64,000 bases of DNA from the NCBI RefSeq assembly GCF_947494755.1, contig NZ_CANLVZ010000007.1, forward strand, positions 124,001 through 188,000, read 5' to 3'. The stretch comes from an uncultured Tateyamaria sp. GTDB lineage: Bacteria; Pseudomonadota; Alphaproteobacteria; Rhodobacterales; Rhodobacteraceae. Position numbers and translations under genes: made by a program. Shown here piece by piece: positions 25,661-34,457 of the stretch. The notes below the pieces were generated by a model, which was not told where the DNA came from, ran no database searches, and saw only the letters and a list, made by a program, of their open reading frames with translations. The stretch's first letter is position 1. Each line of letters begins with the position of its first letter.

Positions 25661-27754
25661 TCAGCCCTTTTTGTTCAGGTCATCAAAGGTGCGGTTTTCG
25701 GCCACCAATTGTTCAAGCAGGGGGGCCGCGGTCCAAAAATACGGGTCCGTTTGGGCATAGGATTTTATGTCATCGAGCAAACCGGCCAGCCCCTGCATAT
25801 CCGCCCATTTCAACGGTCCGCCGCGATAGCGCGGAAAGCCATAACCAAAGATCAGCGTCATATCGACGTCAAGCGGTCGGCGCGCGATGCCTTCGCCCAC
25901 GACCTTGGCCGCTTCGTTCACCATTGCCGCCATGTAGCGACGCACGATTTCGTCCTCGGTAAACGTGCGCGGGGTGATCCCTTGGGCCTTCCGCTCGGCC
26001 TCGATCAGCAGCACCACATCCGGGTTCGGCACGCGCGCCTTAGCCCCCGCCGCGTAGTCATAGTAGCCTTTGCCGGTCTTTTGGCCAAAATGGCCCGCCT
26101 CGCACAGCTTGTCCGCGTAAGCCGCATCTCGGGCGCGCGGATCAAGCCCCTCGGCCCGTTTGCGCTTACGCACGGCCCAACCGATATCGAGCCCGGCAAG
26201 ATCCGCTACCGCGAAAGGGCCCATCGCAAACCCAAACTTTTCTAACGCCGCATCGATGTCGTAAGGGGATGCGCCATCAAGGATCATGTGATCGGCAGCC
26301 GTGCGGTAGGTCGACAAGATGCGGTTGCCAATAAATCCATCACAGACCCCGGCGCGCACAGACGTCTTGCCCAGCATCTTGCCAAGAGCAAAGCCTGTCG
26401 CGGCCACGGCGGGGGCGGTTTTGTCCGACACAACAACCTCAAGCAGCTTCATCACATGCGCGGGGGAGAAGAAGTGCAGCCCCAGAACATCGGCAGGACG
26501 CGACGTCGTTGCTGCGATCTCGTCAATGTCCAGATACGACGTGTTGGACGACAAAATAGCGCCCGGTTTGCAGACCCGGTCGAGTTCGCCAAAGACCTGC
26601 TTTTTGACACCCATATCCTCAAAAACGGCCTCGATCACCAGATCTGCGTCTTTGAGTGCCTCGTAGTTTGTGACGACATTCAGCGTCTGGGTGAGTATTG
26701 CCTCATGCTGCGCGGCACTGATCTTGCCCCGCTTCAACGCACCCGAAAGGTTGCGTTCGATCCGCTCGCGCGCGGCTTGCCCGGCCTCGGCGCTCATCTC
26801 GAGCAATGTCACCGACAGACCCGCAAGCAAAGCCGCCGTCGCGATGCCTGCGCCCATCGTGCCACCGCCGATCACACCGATCTGCTGCAAGGCGCGTGGC
26901 GCGACCCCTTTCAACTCAGGCAGGTTCGCCACAGCGCGTTCCGAGAAAAACGCGTGGATCATCCCCTCGCGCTGATCGGTCTGCATCAGGTCGTAAAATA
27001 TCTGACGCTCGGCCTTGAGGCCCTCGGCAAAGGGTTTCTCGACCGACGCCTGAACCGCGCGCACGCACCATGCGGGTGAAATCTGGCCCTTGCTGCGGGC
27101 CAAGGTAGCCTCAAAGGCTGCATCCCAGTCAATCGGCGCAGGGGCGGGCATCCCGCTCACCGGGCGGCGGGGCGCGTCCTTGGCCAGCAATTTCTGCGCA
27201 TACGCCAAACCGTTCTCAGCCGGATCGCCTTCTTGCAGCACGTCGATGATGCCCAACTTATGCGCCTCTTTCGCGCCCACGTGACGGCCCGTCGTCATCA
27301 CCTCTAGCGCGGGTTCCACACCGCTCACACGGGGCAAACGCTGCGTTCCCCCGGCACCGGGCAACAGCCCCAGATGCACTTCGGGCAAGCCGACGCGGGC
27401 GGAGGGCACAGCGATGCGGTAGTGACAGCCCAAGGCAACCTCCAGCCCACCGCCCAGGGACACGCCGTGCATGGAGGCCACGACCAAGAGCGGCGACGCC
27501 TCAATCCGGTTGATCAGGTCAGGCAGATGCGGCTGCAACGGTGGCTTGCCGAATTCGGTGATGTCGGCACCCGCGAAAAACGCGCGGCCCTCTCCGACAA
27601 TCAGCACTGCGCGCACGCCGGTATCAGCCTCGGCGCGGTCCATCATATCCCATAACCCTTGGCGCACCGCTTGACTCAGCGCGTTCACGGGCGGGTTCTG
27701 AACGGTTAAAACGGCGACGTCATCGTGACGGGCATAGGCAATCTTGTCGCTCAT
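25661..27754 (-). CDS. 3-hydroxyacyl-CoA dehydrogenase / enoyl-CoA hydratase fusion (FadJ/FadB-like)
   Basis: This 697-residue bifunctional enzyme performs the hydration and second oxidation of beta-oxidation. The N-terminal crotonase half has [34 protein letters not shown] and [19 protein letters not shown]. The C-terminal half has the NAD-binding [18 protein letters not shown] at about residue 293, [12 protein letters not shown], and [17 protein letters not shown] with the active histidine. The start ATG at 27754 has GGAGG 6 bases upstream. It heads the leftward fatty-acid-type operon. No thiolase is in the window, so the cycle must be finished by a gene elsewhere. Confidence 0.94.
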   Translation of the reverse strand: MSDKIAYARHDDVAVLTVQNPPVNALSQAVRQGLWDMMDRAEADTGVRAVLIVGEGRAFFAGADITEFGKPPLQPHLPDLINRIEASPLLVVASMHGVSLGGGLEVALGCHYRIAVPSARVGLPEVHLGLLPGAGGTQRLPRVSGVEPALEVMTTGRHVGAKEAHKLGIIDVLQEGDPAENGLAYAQKLLAKDAPRRPVSGMPAPAPIDWDAAFEATLARSKGQISPAWCVRAVQASVEKPFAEGLKAERQIFYDLMQTDQREGMIHAFFSERAVANLPELKGVAPRALQQIGVIGGGTMGAGIATAALLAGLSVTLLEMSAEAGQAARERIERNLSGALKRGKISAAQHEAILTQTLNVVTNYEALKDADLVIEAVFEDMGVKKQVFGELDRVCKPGAILSSNTSYLDIDEIAATTSRPADVLGLHFFSPAHVMKLLEVVVSDKTAPAVAATGFALGKMLGKTSVRAGVCDGFIGNRILSTYRTAADHMILDGASPYDIDAALEKFGFAMGPFAVADLAGLDIGWAVRKRKRAEGLDPRARDAAYADKLCEAGHFGQKTGKGYYDYAAGAKARVPNPDVVLLIEAERKAQGITPRTFTEDEIVRRYMAAMVNEAAKVVGEGIARRPLDVDMTLIFGYGFPRYRGGPLKWADMQGLAGLLDDIKSYAQTDPYFWTAAPLLEQLVAENRTFDDLNKKG

Positions 27755-27833
27755 CGAAAACCTCCACTGATGCTGGCCACCGGGCAGGACAAATCCCGCA
27801 CGCGGCCGGAACCTTCAGCGTAAGGGGCGCATC

Positions 27834-27850
27834 AAAAAGGGCAAGCCCTT
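27834..27850 (-). terminator. Candidate Rho-independent terminator
   Basis: On the minus strand AAGGGC-TT-GCCCTT is followed by further T residues (TTTTT overlapping the stem end). It lies after the leftward methyltransferase-like gene and before fadJ. The stem is short and the loop minimal, so it is a moderate candidate. Confidence 0.4.
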
Positions 27851-27908
27851 CCCCGAAAGGACGCGACGTCCCGCTTCTTCCGTCCATCGATGTGCGCGCT
27901 TCAGTCCG

Positions 27909-28406
27909 TCATGCATCGCGACGGTAGATAAAGCATCGCCCTTCGACCGCGGCTGCGGGCAAGGGTTGCTCGACAAGCCTATCGAAATACATCCGGTCCG
28001 AGGACACCATCAGGCCGCCAACGGCCAGCAACGGCTCGACCAACGGCGAGATATTGCGCGCAAAGATGTCGTTTTTAGCCCGGTTGTGACCGCCAAGGTC
28101 CGCGTGGATCAACACAGCCGTCGCGCCGAAACGTGTCAACGCGGCGGGCAGCGTGTCATAGACATCGCCCAGCAACACCATATCATCGGGCGGAGTGCTG
28201 TCGGGATGGGACGCCACCGCGCGCTCAAAAACGAACACGTCGCGGTCGGGCAGAATATGGCGGATGTGGTGATAGGTGCGCCCGTTGCCCAACCCCAACT
28301 CAAAGACGGGGCCGGGCAGGGCTGCAATCGCATCGGCCGCATGATCAAGACAGGCGCGCTGAGACACCATACGGTCCACAAACAGATCAAGGCGGCTTTG
28401 GGGCAT
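27909..28406 (-). CDS. Class I SAM-dependent methyltransferase-like protein
   Basis: This protein of about 165 residues has the glycine-rich SAM motif FELGLGNGRTYHHIR near residues 34-48. An acidic strand end follows (VLIHADLGGHN at about residue 100), consistent with a small Rossmann methyltransferase. Target unknown. It is clearly related to the protein at 45211-45690, which has EMGLGNGRSYDHLR in the same place, equal length and a similar end (CFIYRR / YLFYRA). Start ATG 28406 or GTG 28409 both follow AAGGA. It stands alone between the fadJ operon and the divergent peptide transporter. Confidence 0.75.
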   Translation of the reverse strand: MPQSRLDLFVDRMVSQRACLDHAADAIAALPGPVFELGLGNGRTYHHIRHILPDRDVFVFERAVASHPDSTPPDDMVLLGDVYDTLPAALTRFGATAVLIHADLGGHNRAKNDIFARNISPLVEPLLAVGGLMVSSDRMYFDRLVEQPLPAAAVEGRCFIYRRDA

Positions 28407-28567
28407 CACGGTATTCCTTTGTGTTTCCCATTAGATGGGTCAGAATTTCGCAAATGCCCAGCACGAATCCGCGAGCAGCGCGTGTATGGACCTATGCGCG
28501 GAAATCGGGTTCACTGAAATCCGGCATGCCACGGTGAAACGAAGGCTGAAACAACTAAGGACGGCAC

Positions 28568-30337
28568 ATGGCCCCCCTTCTTGACGTCAGAGACCTCTCT
28601 ATCGGCTTTGGATCGGCACCGCCGGTCGTGGCTGGCGTCAATTTTTCCGTCAATGCGGGCGAAACACTGGCCATCGTGGGCGAAAGCGGATCGGGCAAGA
28701 CGCTGTCGTGCCGTGCGGTGCTGCGTATTCTGCCCGGTGCCGCCCAATTGCGTCGCGGTGCCATCGAGTTCGGGACCGGGTCGGCGCGTACCGATCTGCT
28801 CAAACTGCCCTCGCGCGAGATCCGCGACATTCGCGGCGACCGCATTTCGATGATCTTTCAGGAACCTATGCGCTCCCTCTCGCCCTTGCACCGCATCGGC
28901 AATCAGGTGGCCGAGGTGTTGACCCTGCACCGCGACATGACGTCCGCCGAGGCCAAGAAAGACGTACTGGCCACCTTCGAACGCGTGGGATTTGCCGATC
29001 CCGAGCGCGCCTTTCGCGCCTATCCGTTCGAGATGTCCGGGGGTATGCGCCAGCGCGCGATGATCGCCATGGCGATGGTCGCCAAACCCGACCTGCTGAT
29101 CGCGGACGAACCCACGACCGCGCTGGATGTCACGACCCAAGCCCAGGTGTTGGGTCTGATGAAGGATTTGCAACGCGACACCGGCATGGCGATGATCCTT
29201 GTGACCCACGACCTTGGCGTCGTCGCCAACATGGCCGACAGCGTTGTAGTAATGAGCAAGGGGCACGTCATGGAAAGCGGCCCGGCCCCTGCGGTGCTGG
29301 GTAATCCGGGTCATGGCTATACAAAAAAGCTGTTCGCCGCCGCGCCCATGATCCCCAAGGATGCAACCCCCGTCCCGCCGGTGGAAAAAGACGACCTTAT
29401 TCTCGAGCTTGAGAACGTGTCGAAAACCTACACGGTTCGCGCCGGAGGCTGGCGGGCCAAGAAACAGGTCTTTGCCTGCCGCGACGTGTCCCTGAAATTG
29501 CCACGCGGCAAAACGCTGGCCGTGGTCGGCGAAAGCGGGTCGGGCAAGACGACATGCGCGCGCATCGCCTTGGGTGCCGAAATCCCGGACGAAGGGTCGC
29601 GCGTGCTGTTCCGCGCCAAGACGAACTCCGAAACGGTCTGCATCAACGATCTCAGCCGATCCGAAAAGATCGCCTTTCAGCGCCAGGCGCAGATGGTGTT
29701 TCAGGACCCTTATTCGTCCCTGTCGCCGCGCATGCGGGTGCAGGAGGCGCTGACCGAGCCGATGGAAATTCACCGCATCGGTGACAAGACGGCCCGCCGT
29801 GACAAGGCGGCGGAGATGCTCCGGTGGGTCGGGCTAAACCCCGATATGCTCAAACGCTACCCGCATGCCTTTTCCGGTGGGCAACGCCAGCGCCTGTCCA
29901 TTGCACGCGCGCTGACCCTTGATCCGGTGCTGCTGGTCTGTGACGAGCCGACCTCGGCGCTGGATGTGTCGGTGCAGGAACAGATCCTGAGCCTGCTGGA
30001 ACGCATCCGCGATGGCATGGGTCTGAGTTACCTGTTCATCAGCCATGATCTGGCCGTCGTGGCCCGCATTGCGGATGAGGTAGCAGTGATGCGACAGGGG
30101 GTCGTGGTCGAACAGGCCCCGCCCTCGACCCTATTCTACAATCCGCGCCACCCATATACCAAAGCCCTGATCGCGGCCCAACCCGAACCGGATGTGAGCC
30201 GCCCGATTGATTTGGCCCAGGTGGCACATGGGGCGGGATCCTCTGCATCCTGGCCCGAGCAATTTCGCTTTGAAGGGCGCGATGCCCCCGACCTCATCCA
30301 AGTTGAACCCGGACACAAGGTGCGTTGCCATGCTTGA
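28568..30337 (+). CDS. Peptide/dipeptide ABC transporter ATP-binding protein, two fused domains
   Basis: This 589-residue protein joins two OppD/OppF-type nucleotide-binding domains. The first has Walker A GESGSGKT at about residues 38-45, signature [16 protein letters not shown] and Walker [13 protein letters not shown]. The second has Walker [10 protein letters not shown] at about 320, [14 protein letters not shown] and [14 protein letters not shown]. Such fusions (YejF type) energise import of peptides or related compounds. AAGGA precedes the ATG at 28568. It is the first gene of a four-gene rightward operon, and its stop overlaps the binding-protein start by 8 bases. Confidence 0.92.
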   Translation: MAPLLDVRDLSIGFGSAPPVVAGVNFSVNAGETLAIVGESGSGKTLSCRAVLRILPGAAQLRRGAIEFGTGSARTDLLKLPSREIRDIRGDRISMIFQEPMRSLSPLHRIGNQVAEVLTLHRDMTSAEAKKDVLATFERVGFADPERAFRAYPFEMSGGMRQRAMIAMAMVAKPDLLIADEPTTALDVTTQAQVLGLMKDLQRDTGMAMILVTHDLGVVANMADSVVVMSKGHVMESGPAPAVLGNPGHGYTKKLFAAAPMIPKDATPVPPVEKDDLILELENVSKTYTVRAGGWRAKKQVFACRDVSLKLPRGKTLAVVGESGSGKTTCARIALGAEIPDEGSRVLFRAKTNSETVCINDLSRSEKIAFQRQAQMVFQDPYSSLSPRMRVQEALTEPMEIHRIGDKTARRDKAAEMLRWVGLNPDMLKRYPHAFSGGQRQRLSIARALTLDPVLLVCDEPTSALDVSVQEQILSLLERIRDGMGLSYLFISHDLAVVARIADEVAVMRQGVVVEQAPPSTLFYNPRHPYTKALIAAQPEPDVSRPIDLAQVAHGAGSSASWPEQFRFEGRDAPDLIQVEPGHKVRCHA

Positions 30338-32252
30338 CCGACTGACACCCCTGTTGATCGCGGGGCTGATGGCTCTGCCCGCCTTTGCCCAGCCTGTCGT
30401 GCAGGAAAGCGATTTCTGGGCTGCCGAAGTCTCGAAAGGTCAGATGGATCCCGCCCCCGACCGTATCCCCGACACCCCGCTGGTCGTCGATCTTGAGGCC
30501 AAGGGGCGCGAATTCGGCAAGCAGGGCGGCACGCTGCGCACCATGGTCACCCGCTCCAAGGACGTTCGCCAAATGGTCGTTTACGGCTATGCGCGGTTGG
30601 TGGGCTATAACGAAAAGTACGAGCTGCGCGCTGACATCCTGCGCGACTATGACGAGGTGGACGGGCGCATCTTTACCCTGCACCTGCGTCCCGGTCATCG
30701 CTGGTCGGACGGCGCGCCCTTCACCTCGGAAGACTTTCGCTACTGGTGGGAAAACGTCGCCCTCAACGAAGAGTTAAGCCCCAATGGCGCACCCGATGTG
30801 ATGCGCGTGGGGAACGACGTGGGCACCATGACCTTCCCTGATGAGCACACCGTTGTGGTCGAGTTCCCCCGCGCCAATCCGATGTTCCTGCAATCGCTGG
30901 CCCAAGCCAGCCCGCCCTTCATCTATCGCCCCTCGCACTACCTCAAACAGTTCCACGTCGACTACAACACAATGGAACAGATGGAGGAGATGATCGACGC
31001 CAAGCGGGTGCGCAGCTGGGCCCCGCTGCACAACAAACTCGACAACATGTACAAGTTCGACAATCACGAATTGCCCACCTTGCAGCCGTGGATGCCGGCC
31101 AGCACCGGTGGGAATTCGCGTCAGTTGTTCGTGCGTAATCCCTATTTCCACCGGATCGACGCGCAAGGCGTGCATCTGCCCTATATCGATGTGGTCGAGA
31201 TGGGGATTGTCGGCTCGGGCCTTGTCGCGGCCAAATCGAACGCGGGCGAAAGCGACCTGCAGGCCCGTGGCCTCGATTTCCGTGACGTGTCGATCCTGAA
31301 AAAGGGCGAGACGGATGGCGCGCCCTACCGCACCTATCTGTGGGCCAACAGTGCTGCGAGCCAGATCGCGATCTATCCCAACCTCAACTTTGCCGATCCG
31401 GTCTGGCGGCAGGTCATCCGCGATGCCCGCTTCCGGCGCGCCCTGTCCATGGGCATTGACCGGCGCATGATCAACCGCGCGCTTTATTTTGGTCTTGGCA
31501 AGGAAGGGAATATGACCGCCCTTGCCGCAAGCCCGTTCTTTGAATCCGAGAACCTGACCAAATGGGCGCTGTATGATCCCGACACGGCCAACCTGATGTT
31601 GGACGAGATGGGGCTTGCCGAACGTGACGCCGCTGGCATCCGCAAGCTGCCCGACGGGCGCCCCATGGAGTTCGTCATCGAAACCGCCGGGGAACGGCAG
31701 GAGGTCGAGAACGCGCTTGCCATCATCACCGACACATGGCGCGATCTGGGCATCAAGCTCATCATGCGCCCACTTGATCGCGACATCCTGCGCAACAGGG
31801 TCTTTTCCGGCGTGACCATGGCCGCCGTCTGGTACGGCTGGGACAATGGCATCCCGCAGCCCTACACGCCGCCCACATATCTTGCGCCCACCGATCAGGT
31901 GTTCTTTGCCTGGCCGAAATGGGGGCAATATTACCAGACCCATGGCGCTGCGGGCGAACCGGTGGACATGCCCGAGGCCGAGCGGCTGATGGAACTTGCC
32001 GCCCTGTGGGAGCGGCAGCCCGATCCCTACGACCGCACGCGCATATGGCGCGAAATGCTCGCCATCCATGCCGATCAGCAATACGGCATCGGCATCCTGT
32101 CCGAAGCCCCTCAGCCCGTTGTCGTGTCTGACCGGCTGCGCAATGTGCCCGAGTTCGGCAAATGGGCATGGGATCCCGGCGCACATTTCGGCATCCACCG
32201 CGTTGACGAGTTTTTCTTTGCCGACGAAGAGTTGGCGCAGGTGTCCAAATGA
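30330..32252 (+). CDS. Peptide-type ABC transporter substrate-binding protein (YejA/OppA-like)
   Basis: This 640-residue periplasmic protein belongs to solute-binding family 5. It has a signal peptide ([20 protein letters not shown]) followed by a type II binding fold. Recognisable parts are VYGYARLVGYNEKYELRADI, FTLHLRPGHRWSDGAPFTSEDF, and FRRALSMGIDRRMINRALY. Its length is larger than DppA (about 535), closer to YejA-like proteins. The start ATG at 30330 sits inside the ATPase end (8-base overlap), and the gene overlaps the first permease by ATGA. The ligand (oligopeptide, microcin-like, opine or other) is not resolvable from sequence. Confidence 0.9.
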   Translation: MLDRLTPLLIAGLMALPAFAQPVVQESDFWAAEVSKGQMDPAPDRIPDTPLVVDLEAKGREFGKQGGTLRTMVTRSKDVRQMVVYGYARLVGYNEKYELRADILRDYDEVDGRIFTLHLRPGHRWSDGAPFTSEDFRYWWENVALNEELSPNGAPDVMRVGNDVGTMTFPDEHTVVVEFPRANPMFLQSLAQASPPFIYRPSHYLKQFHVDYNTMEQMEEMIDAKRVRSWAPLHNKLDNMYKFDNHELPTLQPWMPASTGGNSRQLFVRNPYFHRIDAQGVHLPYIDVVEMGIVGSGLVAAKSNAGESDLQARGLDFRDVSILKKGETDGAPYRTYLWANSAASQIAIYPNLNFADPVWRQVIRDARFRRALSMGIDRRMINRALYFGLGKEGNMTALAASPFFESENLTKWALYDPDTANLMLDEMGLAERDAAGIRKLPDGRPMEFVIETAGERQEVENALAIITDTWRDLGIKLIMRPLDRDILRNRVFSGVTMAAVWYGWDNGIPQPYTPPTYLAPTDQVFFAWPKWGQYYQTHGAAGEPVDMPEAERLMELAALWERQPDPYDRTRIWREMLAIHADQQYGIGILSEAPQPVVVSDRLRNVPEFGKWAWDPGAHFGIHRVDEFFFADEELAQVSK

Positions 32253-33277
32253 TGTTCATCCGCTATGCGGTGTGGCGGCTGCTGACGATGCTGCTGACGC
32301 TGGCAGTGGTGTCGGTGCTGGTCTTTGTGATCATCAACCTGCCCCCGGGTGACTATCTGTCCAACCAGATTGCCGAGCTGCGCGCCACCGGGCAGGCAGA
32401 AGGCGTCGCCAAGGCGGAATTCCTGCGCAAGGAATACGCGCTCGACCGGCCGCTCTGGCAGCAATACCTGATCTGGGTGGGTGCCATTCCCGGCCCGCAG
32501 GGCTTTTCCGGACTGATCCAGGGCGATTTCGGCTGGTCTTTTGAGTTTGACGCGCCGGTTGCGGACATTGTAGGCGACGCACTTTGGCTCACCGTTCTGG
32601 TGAACCTCGCTGCGGTCCTGTTCGTTTACCTCGTGGCCTTGCCCCTGGGCGTGCTGGCCGCTTGGAAATCGGCCACGTGGGTCGATTACACCACAGCTTT
32701 CGTGGGCTATCTGGGGCTCGCGACACCGAACTTTCTGCTCGCGCTGATCCTGTTCTATTACGGGCACAAATATCTCGGCCTGCCCATCGGGGGCCTGATG
32801 GCACCTGAATTCGAGGGCGAGCCGATGTCGCTGGCCAAGGTCCAATCCATCCTGATCCACCTGATCGTGCCGACCTTCGTGATCGGCACCTCGGGGGCGG
32901 CGGGGATGATGCAGCGGCTGCGAGCCAACATGCTCGACGAACTCAGTAAACCGTATGTCGAAACCGGCAAGGCCAAGGGGCTGTCGTCGACCCGGTTGCT
33001 GACGAAATATCCGCTGCGCATGGCCTTCAACCCCTTCGTGGCTGATATCGGCAACCTGCTGCCTGCGATGGTGTCGGGGTCGGTTCTGGTGTCGGTCGTG
33101 CTGGGCCTTCAAACAATCGGGCCAGCGCTGTTGACGGCGCTCAAGTCGCAGGATCAGTTTCTGGCGGGCTTCGTGCTGATGTTCGTCGCCCTGCTGACCC
33201 TGATCGGCACAATGATTTCAGATTTGCTGCTGGTGCTGCTTGATCCGCGCATCCGCTACGGCGCGCGGGAAGGATAG
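32249..33277 (+). CDS. ABC transporter permease (DppB/YejB-like)
   Basis: This 342-residue inner-membrane permease begins with the family start MFIRYAVWRLLTMLLTL and has about six transmembrane segments. Other family marks are LRKEYALDRPLWQQYLIW, FGWSFEFDAPV, and the ATPase-contact EAA-like loop around KPYVETGKAKGLSSTRLL. It forms the translocation pore with the next gene product. It overlaps the binding-protein gene by ATGA and is separated from the next permease by 3 bases. Confidence 0.92.
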   Translation: MMFIRYAVWRLLTMLLTLAVVSVLVFVIINLPPGDYLSNQIAELRATGQAEGVAKAEFLRKEYALDRPLWQQYLIWVGAIPGPQGFSGLIQGDFGWSFEFDAPVADIVGDALWLTVLVNLAAVLFVYLVALPLGVLAAWKSATWVDYTTAFVGYLGLATPNFLLALILFYYGHKYLGLPIGGLMAPEFEGEPMSLAKVQSILIHLIVPTFVIGTSGAAGMMQRLRANMLDELSKPYVETGKAKGLSSTRLLTKYPLRMAFNPFVADIGNLLPAMVSGSVLVSVVLGLQTIGPALLTALKSQDQFLAGFVLMFVALLTLIGTMISDLLLVLLDPRIRYGAREG

Positions 33278-33280
33278 CAG

Positions 33281-34435
33281 ATGAGCACATTGCCCGACGG
33301 CCGGTTTATCGATGACGCCCCTTATGATCCCAATGTGGATCTATCGGCCATTGATCGCACGGACATGGACGCACCCAACTGGCTGCTGGTCTGGCGCAAG
33401 TTCCGCCGCCATCGGCTTGGGCTGATCTCGGGGCTGTTTTTGTTGCTGGCCTATATGGCGATCCCCTTTGCGGGCTTCTTTTCGCCCTACACCCCGAACG
33501 AGCGCAGCGCCGATTACCTCTATCACCCGCCCCAAGCCATCAAGTTCTGGCACGAGGGCGACTATATCGGCCCCTTTGTCTATCCGACTGAAGCGGTGGC
33601 CGACCTCGAAAACTACCGCTGGACCTATATCACCGACGAAACCCGGCCCATGCCGTTGCAATTCTTTTGCAAACGCACCGAGTACAACCTGTTCGGCGTC
33701 ATCCCGACAGAGCGGCATCTGTTCTGCGCGCCCGAAGGGGCGACGGTGTTCATCTTCGGCTCGGACCGCCTGGGGCGGGACGTGTTCTCGCGCATTTCCT
33801 ACGGCGCGCAACTGTCGCTGACCGTGGGCCTGATCGGCATCACTGTCTCCTTCATCCTTGGCATCGGGTTCGGGGCCATCGCGGGCTACTTCGGGGGCTG
33901 GGTCGACTGGGTGGTGAACCGCGCAATCGAAATCCTGCGCTCTCTGCCAGAGTTGCCGCTGTGGCTCGCCCTGTCGGCGGCGGTGCCTTCGAATTGGGGG
34001 CCCGTTTCGGTGTTCTTCATCATCTCGATCATATTGGGTCTGCTCGACTGGCCGGGGCTGGCCCGGGCGGTGCGAAGCAAATTCCTGTCGCTGCGAGAGG
34101 AAGAATACGTGCGCGCGGCTGAGATGATGGGGGCCAAGCCGGGCCGGGTCATCCGCCGCCATCTGTTGCCCAACTTTATGTCCCATCTGATCGCCTCGGC
34201 CACCTTGTCGATCCCGGCGATGATCCTGGGGGAAACGGCGCTGAGCTTTCTCGGCCTTGGCCTGCGCGCCCCTGCGGTGTCATGGGGCGTGATGCTGAAC
34301 GATGCGCAAAACCTCGCGAGTATCGAGATTTATCCGTGGACTGCGATCCCGATGCTGCCGATCATCATCGTGGTGCTGGCGTTCAACTTCCTCGGCGACG
34401 GTCTGCGCGACAGTCTGGACCCATACTCAAGCTGA
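33281..34435 (+). CDS. ABC transporter permease (DppC/YejE-like) with large periplasmic insertion
   Basis: This 384-residue second permease has one N-terminal transmembrane helix (GLISGLFLLLAYMAIPFAGF). A long periplasmic segment of roughly 110 residues follows, containing YHPPQAIKFW and two cysteines (FFCKR, LFCAPEGA). The usual five-helix core then begins at SDRLGRDVFSRISYGAQLSL. The EAA loop is around EEEYVRAAEMMGAKPGRVI, and the C-terminus ends GDGLRDSLDPYSS. The insertion is longer than in DppC (about 300 residues total) and resembles the YejE-type subfamily. It is the last gene of the operon and converges on the helicase gene over a palindromic element. Confidence 0.9.
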   Translation: MSTLPDGRFIDDAPYDPNVDLSAIDRTDMDAPNWLLVWRKFRRHRLGLISGLFLLLAYMAIPFAGFFSPYTPNERSADYLYHPPQAIKFWHEGDYIGPFVYPTEAVADLENYRWTYITDETRPMPLQFFCKRTEYNLFGVIPTERHLFCAPEGATVFIFGSDRLGRDVFSRISYGAQLSLTVGLIGITVSFILGIGFGAIAGYFGGWVDWVVNRAIEILRSLPELPLWLALSAAVPSNWGPVSVFFIISIILGLLDWPGLARAVRSKFLSLREEEYVRAAEMMGAKPGRVIRRHLLPNFMSHLIASATLSIPAMILGETALSFLGLGLRAPAVSWGVMLNDAQNLASIEIYPWTAIPMLPIIIVVLAFNFLGDGLRDSLDPYSS

Positions 34436-34457
34436 GGCGGGCCAGGGACCGCCTTAC
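34436..34457 (-). repeat. Palindromic GTAA-stem element, copy 5 (degenerate)
   Basis: On the minus strand GTAA is followed by GGCGGTCC, a two-base loop and GGCCCGCC, an 8-bp stem with one mismatch. The TAA (34456-34454) is the stop codon of the helicase. The element fills the gap between convergent permease and helicase genes, as copies 1 and 3 do in other convergent gaps. Confidence 0.5.

Noticed and set aside
30774-32198. A 474-codon open frame antisense to the peptide-binding protein
   Set aside because: The opposite strand encodes a well-supported solute-binding protein; this frame has no recognisable domain.
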